From NCBI RefSeq assembly GCF_002632615.1, contig NZ_NITZ01000011.1:1-64000 (forward strand): a stretch of DNA of 64,000 bases, in the 5' to 3' direction. Position 1 is the stretch's first letter, and each line of letters opens with the position of its first letter. Shown piece after piece: positions 57,401-64,000 of this stretch. The DNA comes from Xenorhabdus miraniensis. Its GTDB lineage: Bacteria > Pseudomonadota > Gammaproteobacteria > Enterobacterales > Enterobacteriaceae. The position numbers and the translations under genes were made by a program. The notes under the pieces are model-generated. The model made no database searches, was not told the DNA's origin, and saw nothing but the letters and a program-made list of their open reading frames with translations.

Positions 57401-60201
57401 CTTTGCTCAGAATGATCCCCTAACTTGAATAAAAGCGCTGTCTTAACGTTTTTCTCTTGCTTCCGGTTTCTTAAAATATCCTGTTGCCAGACAGATTGAT
57501 AAAACCAATCTGATATATTTTCATTCTTGGTAACAGGCGTCTGACTTATTTCTGTGCTTTCATTGCCAGAAAACAGGTGTAAGAAATTCGCATTTTCAGG
57601 CCAGTAAATACTTCGGTCAAAAGCATAACCGGGCAATGAAATACGTTTGCAATCTGGTGATGTGCGTATTTTGTTCCATTGAATTTTAACGCCTTGTTGC
57701 CATATTTTCCCTAATCCAGCCCAGAATAAGTAAGGATGAGTGTCAGCTTTATTATCTTCCGGGAGCAATTGTATGATTGATTGCGAGGATTCTGGTGTTG
57801 TATACCGGCGAATTAAATTAACGAGATCTCTTCCCACTCCCACTTCAATCAACACATAATGATTACTGGTATTAAGAATATTTTCCATTCCCTGAACAAA
57901 ACACACGGTTCTTTCCGCTTGTTCAGCCCAATAGTGAATTGATGTTACTTCTCCGGCAGAAAGTATTTTACCCGTCACAGAGGACATGATTGCTGTTTTC
58001 GGCGCATTTAACGTAATGCCAGAAAGTATTTGCAGTAATTCCTCCTTTATTTTCGTCATTGCGGGGGAATGTGCTGCATGTTTAGATTTGATGGGCGTCG
58101 TCAGGATACGTTTTTTCTTTAATATCTGAGAAAACGCTTCGATGGATGGTTCATCAGATGAAACGACGCAAGAATCTTTATTATCTATTGCAATCACAAT
58201 GTGATCAGGACAAAGCGGCAATACCTCTGATGCAGGCAGTGGAATACTCAGCATGGCGCCAGTAGGCAGACTTTGCATGAGTTGCCCGCGTTTTATAACA
58301 AACTTTAATGCGTCTTCTAATGTAAAAACGTCAGCAATAGTTGCGGCAACCAGCTCCCCAAAGCTATAACCGATGAGCATTGAGGGTTTAATATTTATAT
58401 CAATTAAACACTTGGCAAGCGCATATTCGATAATAAAAATGGCCGGCTGTGCATATTGTGTTTCGCTAAGAAAATCACCATCGCCATGATTAAACCATTT
58501 GTCTCGCAGGGACTCACCAAGATACTCAGAAGCCAAAAGCAGACATGAGTCAACCATTGAACGGAATAATAAGTGGTTTTCATAAAGTGACAGTGCCATA
58601 TTTGAATACTGTGCTCCCTGCCCGGGAAACATAAACACAATATTCTGTTCTGGATCTTTTGCTTTTACGGGGTTCGTCGTCTCTCTTTCCAGAGCGGAAC
58701 ATAATTCCTGATATGTCGCACCAACAAACGCTTTACGATAACGGTGGTGTTTTCTTCCTTCTTGCAAAACATACGCAATATCATTCAAGCGGTACGGTTT
58801 AGAGCCTTTAAGTGTATTCAGCAAATTCTGTTGATTATTTTGTAGCGCTGCGGGCGTTTCTGCTGAAATTAAAAATACATTCGGCTGTCCGTCATCTTGT
58901 ACTTCTTCTTGCTGATCAGCTTCCGCAATCACGATATGCGCATTCGTTCCCCCAATACCAAAAGAACTGACGCCTGCCATTCTTTTTTTCCCCGCAGGTA
59001 CTGTCCAATCCATAGGGCTGGCTACAACTTTAAACGGTGTTTCATCTATATGCAGCTTATCATTCGGCTTATTGTAATGCAGAGTGGGGGCTAATTGTTT
59101 ATTCTTCAATGACATAATAGTTTTGATGACACCTGCAACACCGGCGGCTTCATCTAAATGACCAATATTACTTTTTACCGCACCCAACCAACAAACATGA
59201 TGGGAATTTTGGAATATACGTGCCAGGGCGGTCACTTCAATGGGATCACCAATTTCAGTAGCTGTTCCATGACATTCTATGTAACTGATATCTTCAGGCT
59301 CCACACCAGCCAACATATGCGCACTGGCAATAACTTCTGCTTGCCCTTCTATACTTGGCGCCGTGAATCCCACTTTACGTTGCCCGTCATTATTAACTGA
59401 TGACCCTTTTATAATCGCATGGATTTGATCATTATCTTCTAAAGCACGATCAAGGAGTTTCAGAAGCAGAATGCCCACTCCATTGCCACCCACAGTACCA
59501 TTCGAATGCGCATCAAATGGACGACAGTGCCCATCAGCCGAGCGGATCATTCCGCGCTGGTATGTATAGCCTGATTCCTGAGGTAATGAAACGGAAACCC
59601 CACCAGCCAAAGCCAGATCACAATCTCCGCTTAAGATTGACTGGCAGGCGGTATGAATGGCAACCAAAGAAGTTGAGCAGGCGGTATGCACAGACATCAC
59701 CGGCCCATTTAAACCTAATCGATAAGCTATTCGGGTAATGATAGATTCCGGCAGACTCCAATTCACCGCATCAAAGATTTCAGCCGGAGTCAGCTTCTGT
59801 TTTAGCTGATTAGATATCCACGGTAAATTGATCGAAGTACCCGCAAATAAACCTATTCTGTCTTTATTATCGCCGGGAATATACGCAGCATCTTCCAAGG
59901 CATGCCAGCAGCATTCGTGTAATAACCGGCATTGCGGGTCCATTTTATCAACTTCGTCTTTCAGATAACCAAATACATTGTTATCAAAAGACTTGTAATC
60001 ATTGAGTATCGCTTTAGCGGGGACAAAATTAGGATCATTGATCTCTTCTTTGCTGTACCCGTTTTTTATCAACTCTTCATGGGTAAATTTTTTTATACTT
60101 TCTTTTCCTGAAATTAGATTTTGCCAAAACATTTGTGGTGTAGTTGCATCAGGAAAATTACAAGCCATGCCAACGATAGCTATATCAAATGAATTCGTCA
60201 T
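54427..60201 (-). CDS. xcnH: Hybrid PKS-NRPS KS-AT-KR-ACP-C
   Basis: A 1924-residue hybrid. KS: Cys175 in VHTACSTSLVAIH, IECHGTATEIGDP. AT: Ser613 in IGYSFGELVAA, where most family members have GHS, and KHAAHSP in place of HAFH; such divergence fits an AT that takes an unusual extender, and hydroxymalonyl-ACP from XcnB-E is the expected one. KR: LLIGGRGFIGHTF (about 1130) with SSLAP...FFAYAAASAYLD, catalytic Tyr kept but the usual Asn replaced by Ser. ACP: Ser1424 in ELGGNSLKAI. C-terminal C domain: HHIISDG at 1609-1615, LCL-type, followed by DFNF at the end. It would extend and reduce the arginine-derived chain, then condense it onto the amino acid on XcnK. Confidence 0.92.
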   Translation of the reverse strand: MTNSFDIAIVGMACNFPDATTPQMFWQNLISGKESIKKFTHEELIKNGYSKEEINDPNFVPAKAILNDYKSFDNNVFGYLKDEVDKMDPQCRLLHECCWHALEDAAYIPGDNKDRIGLFAGTSINLPWISNQLKQKLTPAEIFDAVNWSLPESIITRIAYRLGLNGPVMSVHTACSTSLVAIHTACQSILSGDCDLALAGGVSVSLPQESGYTYQRGMIRSADGHCRPFDAHSNGTVGGNGVGILLLKLLDRALEDNDQIHAIIKGSSVNNDGQRKVGFTAPSIEGQAEVIASAHMLAGVEPEDISYIECHGTATEIGDPIEVTALARIFQNSHHVCWLGAVKSNIGHLDEAAGVAGVIKTIMSLKNKQLAPTLHYNKPNDKLHIDETPFKVVASPMDWTVPAGKKRMAGVSSFGIGGTNAHIVIAEADQQEEVQDDGQPNVFLISAETPAALQNNQQNLLNTLKGSKPYRLNDIAYVLQEGRKHHRYRKAFVGATYQELCSALERETTNPVKAKDPEQNIVFMFPGQGAQYSNMALSLYENHLLFRSMVDSCLLLASEYLGESLRDKWFNHGDGDFLSETQYAQPAIFIIEYALAKCLIDINIKPSMLIGYSFGELVAATIADVFTLEDALKFVIKRGQLMQSLPTGAMLSIPLPASEVLPLCPDHIVIAIDNKDSCVVSSDEPSIEAFSQILKKKRILTTPIKSKHAAHSPAMTKIKEELLQILSGITLNAPKTAIMSSVTGKILSAGEVTSIHYWAEQAERTVCFVQGMENILNTSNHYVLIEVGVGRDLVNLIRRYTTPESSQSIIQLLPEDNKADTHPYLFWAGLGKIWQQGVKIQWNKIRTSPDCKRISLPGYAFDRSIYWPENANFLHLFSGNESTEISQTPVTKNENISDWFYQSVWQQDILRNRKQEKNVKTALLFKLGDHSEQSIIYEQALITHYHKVIQVRLGQQCKLEIGAPSTIRGLNSEDHANLFKFINNNQISIEDIIIDCTDVNLTVNEQLASVLYLLKSHRAFCNINHLKDITLLIQNAREVCNEPDIDPNAAAMLVISTIIRQEFHEVSCRAIDVGHVNDCSAERLIREIEEGGNKTVIYRNNRRWTETFLPSIPFVKDETSRLKKEGVYLLIGGRGFIGHTFSQYLATEYNANLVISSRIKYEHDQKWQSVADAAKNLEFVQVDASDHGAMKKLIHDLIAKYGRIDGVFYLAGLSDDMSFRSISETDVEYIESHLVPKQKGITVLEQVLEPVDYDFCLIVSSLAPILGGVGFFAYAAASAYLDAFVLRHNRRNRKTWALINWDGWELAEKEKINAGVGSSLSHLLVTRSEGISLLEEVLRYREEQALVISTADINARIAQWSAPAIHDNETAIQLRDYAARPDLDSEYVLPKSDVEKKLVSVWQDFLGIEPIGLKDDFFELGGNSLKAITLLSRIHKNCKIDVSLTHFFKNPTIEDIIILSASQAESEYQTILPAEVQETYPLSPGQRRLYLQQIMDKNSVAYNETAAFNIVGKLDRNKFNKTLQLLFKRQDSLRASFILCEGEPRQKYHDDIEINIEYLKLDSSNMSDDEVKIKVNSLIKPFKLDEPPLIRVTLIEVREGHYIFFLDLHHIISDGLSQDIFVRDFLDLYQDKELKPLEIQYKDYTVWQQGMVNDSCILEQKAFWLSTLKNVPEFKLPIDYARTNEVGNIGGRIGFVIDKALSDQLDALAERENITKFMLFISSYALLMKDISGQDKFAVGTPILGRPQSELQGIIGMFVNLLPIVFECNGELPFKHFVKRVAERTIASFENADFQFENMVKELNIKPRLNRTPIFDTVFSYMNIGMADFVLPEVKFSRYDLHQENTRFDITFFVKENYSGYEFNIEYKKDLFKEKTMEYFKYRYITLLNNIIAYPDKDIQFILNASNESHHDEVTESDFMDFNF

Positions 60202-60269
60202 ATATTAACAACCTAATTTTATATAGATAATTTAAACAACCTGATCTCCGGCTCTATATTTTATTGGAG

Positions 60270-60298
60270 ATAAAGGCATTATTGAAATAATCTGTCAA
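60270..60298 (-). promoter_or_regulatory. Candidate sigma-70 promoter of xcnH
   Basis: On the minus strand a perfect -35 box TTGACA (60298-60293) is followed after 17 bp by CTTTAT (60275-60270), a weak -10. It lies about 70 bp before the xcnH start in the 156-bp xcnG-xcnH gap. The known cluster is made as several transcripts, so an internal promoter is plausible. Confidence 0.35.
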
Positions 60299-60357
60299 AA
60301 TACGTTTATCACGGTATAATTCACCCGCTAAGGAACGCAAAATAAACCCATTACAAA

Positions 60358-61893
60358 TTAGTCATTAACATGCTCCTGTTTATTTTGGTTTTTAGCATAG
60401 GATATATGGCGAAAAAATATGATGAGTAAATGAATCAGGCTCATGATTAAAGTCAAAATCAACAATGTCGACATTAGTATAAAACTCATTGGCATCCAGA
60501 TAATCAATGAATTCCAAGACATATTTAATAAAACTGAGGGGAAAACGAAACTTAACAGCGTCAAACCCAAACAGGCTAAGATTGAGATTATCACGATGAC
60601 TTTCTTTGCCCCGGACAAGTGCCTGCTCTTTTTAGTTATACTATTACGATAAATTCTGAATATTATTATTAGCAAAGACAGGAAAAGTAAAACACCTAAG
60701 GCTATAAATACTCTATCAAATGTATCAAACAGTTCAACATCATTGGCAGAGGTCAGGTTTATTGTCCCATCTCCCGATGACAGTTGTTTTAAGATTTGTT
60801 CACCAATAGTGAATGTGACATTACTGTTAACATTCGCCATAACAGCAACTGCGACGTTAGATTGAGTATTCATTCCAATAAAACTGGAGAAATTCGGGTT
60901 CATTCCGGTATGATATATCTTATCGTTATTTATAGACCATCCTAGCGCATAATGAACATCTTCACCCTCATTCGTCGATAATTGCGTATTGGGCTCAAAC
61001 ATACGCTTTTTATATTTGCTTAATGGTGAATCGTTATCCTTAAGAAGAAAACGTAGCCACTTCGCCATATCAATTGCGTTTGTCTGAATATATCCGGCAG
61101 GAACATTAGAAATGAAGAATGGTGCATCGTATGGTCTAGGAGCAAGATAGCTTATCTGATATCCGGTTGCCTTATGATTAACCATAACATCAACTGAGGT
61201 ATCATTCATTTTCAGCGGAGTTAACACATATTTCTTTAATAGCTCAGAATAGGGTTGCTGTGTTACCACTTCCATCATTCTGGCTGCAATATCATAATTA
61301 ATCGTTGCATAGGAATAAAGCGTTCCGGGGCTGTTCTGAAGATCTATCCGTTCAATACGATTAATCATATTCTCCAGAGAATCGCTGCTGTTACCACCAT
61401 AAATAAAATCAACACTTGAAAATGGAATCCCCGATGAATGATTCAGCAATTGTATAAAGCTGACCTCTATCGGCTGATTATCAGTATAAAATGAGAGCGA
61501 AGGCAGGACAGAAGAAACGGTGGTTTCTTGTTTTATTTTTCCTTCTTCAATGAGTTGTGCCGCGATTAACCCAGTAAAAGCTTTACTCGTCGATCCCAAT
61601 TCAAATACTGTTTCCTGCTTAATGTCTCCATCTTGATTTTCGTTCTGTTTGCCTAAAGTTATTAGGTGGGTTTTGTTGTGCTTATCAATAATGACCAGTG
61701 ACAAACCGGGTATCTTACCCACTTCCATATAATCAATAAGTTGCTTTTTTAATTCAGTATGGTTGTTTGGTTCAATATGGCTGTTTTGTCCAATATGATT
61801 GTTTGGTTCAATATGGTTGGTTGGTTCACTTTTGGCAAAAGAAGCGGTCATGAATATGATGCTAAAAAAAATAACAAGCAATCTGATTTTCAT
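60358..61893 (-). CDS. xcnG: ClbP-like periplasmic prodrug-activating peptidase
   Basis: A membrane-anchored serine peptidase of 511 residues. Signal peptide (1-20, cleavage after MTASFA); four 6-residue repeats (about 24-47); class C beta-lactamase-like peptidase domain (about 48-380): Ser101-x-x-Lys104 in ELGSTSKAFTGL and Tyr195 in YSYATINYDIA; GMNPNFSSFIGM late in the domain; then three C-terminal membrane helices (from about 395). This is the ClbP/XcnG/ZmaM plan: the peptidase faces the periplasm and removes the N-acyl-D-Asn cap from the exported precursor, so the active antibiotic forms only outside the cytosol. It sits between xcnF and xcnH with 150-220-bp gaps on each side. Confidence 0.93.
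   Translation of the reverse strand: MKIRLLVIFFSIIFMTASFAKSEPTNHIEPNNHIGQNSHIEPNNHTELKKQLIDYMEVGKIPGLSLVIIDKHNKTHLITLGKQNENQDGDIKQETVFELGSTSKAFTGLIAAQLIEEGKIKQETTVSSVLPSLSFYTDNQPIEVSFIQLLNHSSGIPFSSVDFIYGGNSSDSLENMINRIERIDLQNSPGTLYSYATINYDIAARMMEVVTQQPYSELLKKYVLTPLKMNDTSVDVMVNHKATGYQISYLAPRPYDAPFFISNVPAGYIQTNAIDMAKWLRFLLKDNDSPLSKYKKRMFEPNTQLSTNEGEDVHYALGWSINNDKIYHTGMNPNFSSFIGMNTQSNVAVAVMANVNSNVTFTIGEQILKQLSSGDGTINLTSANDVELFDTFDRVFIALGVLLFLSLLIIIFRIYRNSITKKSRHLSGAKKVIVIISILACLGLTLLSFVFPSVLLNMSWNSLIIWMPMSFILMSTLLILTLIMSLIHLLIIFFRHISYAKNQNKQEHVND
61756..61827 (-). repeat. 18-bp in-frame tandem repeat at the XcnG N-terminus
   Basis: Four units of an 18-bp repeat (61756-61773, 61774-61791, 61792-61809, 61810-61827) encode EPTNHI, EPNNHI, GQNSHI and EPNNHT right after the signal peptide. 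It acts as a hydrophilic spacer whose length can change without breaking the frame. Confidence 0.85.
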
Positions 61894-62026
61894 CCAATAA
61901 TGCCCCTGATATTTTATTTTGTAAAATTTAATCCGTCACGACGATAAGAGCCTCCCAGCAGGCTCTAAATCATGGTTCTTGAATTTAACGATATCCAATA
62001 CATTCCGGGTTACATTGTGTCTTTAC

Positions 62027-62058
62027 TTCCAGTCACATAGCTGACTATATGACTGGAA
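62027..62058. terminator. Hairpin between xcnF and xcnG
   Basis: TTCCAGTCACATAG (62027-62040) and CTATATGACTGGAA (62045-62058) pair at 13 of 14 positions around a CTGA loop. The U tract is weak on the minus strand, so it may be a partial terminator or processing stem after xcnF. It shares the GTGACTGGAA core with the xcnM-xcnN hairpin. Confidence 0.5.
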
Positions 62059-62114
62059 TGATGCCCTTCACTAAAAAACAAGCTGAAAGGTGAAGGATTT
62101 ATTAAGCCACTTTA

Positions 62115-64000
62115 TTAACCGAGAATATCAATGACGGAATCCAATTCCGATTTTATGAGATTCAAGTCATTTAACCTATTCTTGTCATGGTCATTATCCT
62201 GACACGACGCAATCAACTCGTTCATTTTTCCATTAATAAAAGAGAATGAACTTTCGAATTGTTCGGCATGCTCTGGTTTTACGAGAATTAAAAACCGCCT
62301 TAATGAATTAATTTGATTATTCCAACGTGTAAATATTTCCTCCAAATCCTTAGCCGTACTGTTCGTTAATAGCTCCGGGGTTTCAATAATTTTTTCTATC
62401 GCGGCCAGACCTATATAACAAGTAAACTCATTTTCATTATATTTTATCTCTTCTTTTCTTCTAAAATCATTAATCAGATTATTTAAAATGAGTTCCTTCT
62501 GTCCACGGCTATCAGGAAAATCACCAGTGCAATTTACGGTAATGACTAAATAAGGCCGGGATTTATTGAAGACTTCATGTGACGCCATAAAATCTAAACC
62601 TCTAAACCCAACAACCGTCTTCTCAAATTCCTGTGTGCTGATCTCCCCAAAGTATTGGAAGCTTCCATCATATATTTGATACCCTGAGTCGGTCTTTCCA
62701 ACCAGCACAAAAACATGCGGGATTGTCTCATCTTCCAGCACGATATCCTGGAATAGCGGCCTGGTTATATACTCCGCCTCTGATAAACCGTATGAAGGTG
62801 AAAAAGGCAGATAGTAGTCACTTCCGGTTACAATGACGACATTTCCAAGCGATAACTCTTTTTCACAGTAGCTCTGATAGGATTCGTAATCTTCGAAGAA
62901 TTTCTTAGCATAAGAGAAGGCATAATTTTCTTCTAATGCAGGCCAGCCAAGCATATTACCAAAGTTAACCTCCTGATTAGATAATTTAACCTTATTTTCA
63001 GCCTGTTGTAATACAATGCCAATTAAGTGGCTGCCATCTGAAACCTGCATAATGGCATCATCGCAGTTTAGATGGTGTTCATGTTTCAGTTTTTCTCTGA
63101 CTGCTGAATATAAGCAACTGGCATATGTTGGATATAATTCAGGTGAAAAATTCTCATTGAATTTCCAACCCTTATATTCAATCTTGAGGTCATTATTTAA
63201 TATCTGGCTTATCTCAGCCAGAGTCTGGCCCGACAACAACATATTCATGTTAATCGGTAAATTGATTGCCTTCGCTTTTGCAACCACTTGCACTGCGGAG
63301 AGAGAACTCCCGCCCAGAGAAATAAAGTCATCACTGTTTTCAATGCTATCAATACCAAGAATGCGTTTCCAAATAGAACCTAACTCGGTGATAACGCTAT
63401 CCCGTTCCTGTACCAGCAAGTTGATATTTGTGTTGGCCGCTCTGATTGTGTTGGTCACTTTAGCGTGTTCTTCTTTTCTTTGCTCTTTTTCAACAACATG
63501 AGGGGAATTGCCGGAAAATAATGCCTGCAACCTTTTTATATCTGTCGGGTATGCTTTTCCGCGTATCGGTGTTGGGGGAAGATGAATCAATTCAGGTTGC
63601 TGAACATTGATCTCCTGCTGCCAATTCACATCAATACCCTGTAAGGCGATCAGGGCTAATTTTTCTATCAGCTCATTATGGTGACTCATGTCTCTGGTTT
63701 TATGGCTTTGCCACGAGATACAAGCATGATTTACGCCATAATCTGAGTGATTCTGAACGAAAGTAGAAAGCCCATTTCCTGGCCCGACTTCTATAAACAG
63801 GCAATTTTCATTTTCTAAGGCCGTCGTAATAGATTGTTTAAAGCGTACAGGTTGGCGAATATGATTAACCCAATAGTCACTTGCTATGACTTTGTTATTA
63901 TCAATCCACGTACCCGTTACATTCGATATAAAATCAATTTGAGGCTTATTAAGTGTGATTTCTCTGAGAGCCTGACTATATTTGTCCAGAACAGGATCCA
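62115..64000 (-). CDS. xcnF: 3' part of PKS with AT-ACP and a BtrH-like C-terminal domain
   Basis: The frame is open to the window edge (627 residues visible), so the Met at 63689 is internal. First about 165 residues: C-terminal part of an AT (SNVTGTWIDNNK...YWVNHIRQPVRF, IEVGPGNGLST) and the post-AT linker (VNWQQ...LPPTPIRGKAYP). Then ACP, GGSSLSAVQ, Ser codon at 63303-63305. The last about 370 residues are neither KR nor thioesterase. They resemble BtrH_N-type acyl-ACP cysteine acyltransferases: Cys in TYASCLYSAV (63114-63116), DYYLPFSPSY, His in IPHVFVLVG (62715-62717) and Asp in IYDGSF (62667-62669). By order this is XcnF. It may cyclise or release the finished chain, which no other visible domain does. 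Confidence 0.82.
   Translation of the reverse strand, partial: DPVLDKYSQALREITLNKPQIDFISNVTGTWIDNNKVIASDYWVNHIRQPVRFKQSITTALENENCLFIEVGPGNGLSTFVQNHSDYGVNHACISWQSHKTRDMSHHNELIEKLALIALQGIDVNWQQEINVQQPELIHLPPTPIRGKAYPTDIKRLQALFSGNSPHVVEKEQRKEEHAKVTNTIRAANTNINLLVQERDSVITELGSIWKRILGIDSIENSDDFISLGGSSLSAVQVVAKAKAINLPINMNMLLSGQTLAEISQILNNDLKIEYKGWKFNENFSPELYPTYASCLYSAVREKLKHEHHLNCDDAIMQVSDGSHLIGIVLQQAENKVKLSNQEVNFGNMLGWPALEENYAFSYAKKFFEDYESYQSYCEKELSLGNVVIVTGSDYYLPFSPSYGLSEAEYITRPLFQDIVLEDETIPHVFVLVGKTDSGYQIYDGSFQYFGEISTQEFEKTVVGFRGLDFMASHEVFNKSRPYLVITVNCTGDFPDSRGQKELILNNLINDFRRKEEIKYNENEFTCYIGLAAIEKIIETPELLTNSTAKDLEEIFTRWNNQINSLRRFLILVKPEHAEQFESSFSFINGKMNELIASCQDNDHDKNRLNDLNLIKSELDSVIDILG

Noticed and set aside
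62115..63689. xcnF as a complete gene starting at the Met at 63689
   Set aside because: The frame has no stop up to 64000 and the upstream codons encode a clear acyltransferase segment (IEVGPGNGLST), so this Met is internal.

Overview
The window reads as a chromosomal segment of a Xenorhabdus-like bacterium (Morganellaceae). The evidence is an enterobacterial putA/putP pair, a fliAZ/fliC/fliDST plus fliE-fliR flagellar block, and, on the right, nine genes whose content and order match xcnF to xcnN of the xenocoumacin antibiotic cluster of Xenorhabdus nematophila. All names come from reading the translations; no database was searched.

Layout. 1-2.3 kb is a loose accessory stretch: an unassigned edge region, two tandem YhhY-type GNAT acetyltransferases and a small DUF4440/NTF2-like protein. 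2.3-10.1 kb holds cycA, a tRNA-Lys(CUU), and the divergent putP and putA genes, whose shared promoter region carries GTTGCA motifs for autoregulation by PutA. 10.3-28.3 kb is the flagellar region: fliZ-fliA and fliC leftward; fliD-fliS-fliT rightward, with facing sigma-28 promoters for fliC and fliD; a frameshifted unknown gene; fliE leftward; then fliFGHIJK and fliLMNOPQR rightward, many of them translationally coupled.

28.5-43.3 kb is secondary-metabolite territory that I cannot match to a known product. A 3.9-kaa NRPS has the domain order C-A-T-E/C-A-T-C-A-T-E/C-T. Its last module has lost its adenylation domain at recognisable linker junctions, and the protein has no thioesterase. It is followed by a convergent SDR dehydrogenase, a 0.7-kb gene-poor stretch, and a gene for a fusion of a BpsA-like branched-polyamine synthase, a Cys4 zinc-ribbon-like linker and a pyruvoyl S-adenosylmethionine decarboxylase. 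This group is the best candidate here for an undescribed system.

43.5-64 kb is the leftward xcn-like block, truncated by the right window edge: xcnF (3' part, AT-ACP plus an unusual C-terminal cysteine-acyltransferase-like domain), xcnG (ClbP-like periplasmic prodrug peptidase), xcnH (KS-AT-KR-ACP-C), xcnI (type II thioesterase), xcnJ (darcynin-like), xcnK (half-C-A-T), xcnL (KS-AT-KR-ACP), xcnM (saccharopine-dehydrogenase-like) and xcnN (desaturase-like). In the known pathway a prexenocoumacin bearing an acyl-D-Asn cap is assembled inside the cell and cleaved by XcnG during export, and XcnM/XcnN convert xenocoumacin 1 to the less toxic xenocoumacin 2. H, K and L are arranged so that the C-terminal C domain of H can pass its chain to the amino acid on K and then to the KS of L.

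A recurring feature is short tandem repeats with 15- or 18-bp units, found after fliI, inside fliK, inside NRPS A domain 1 and just after the signal peptide of XcnG.
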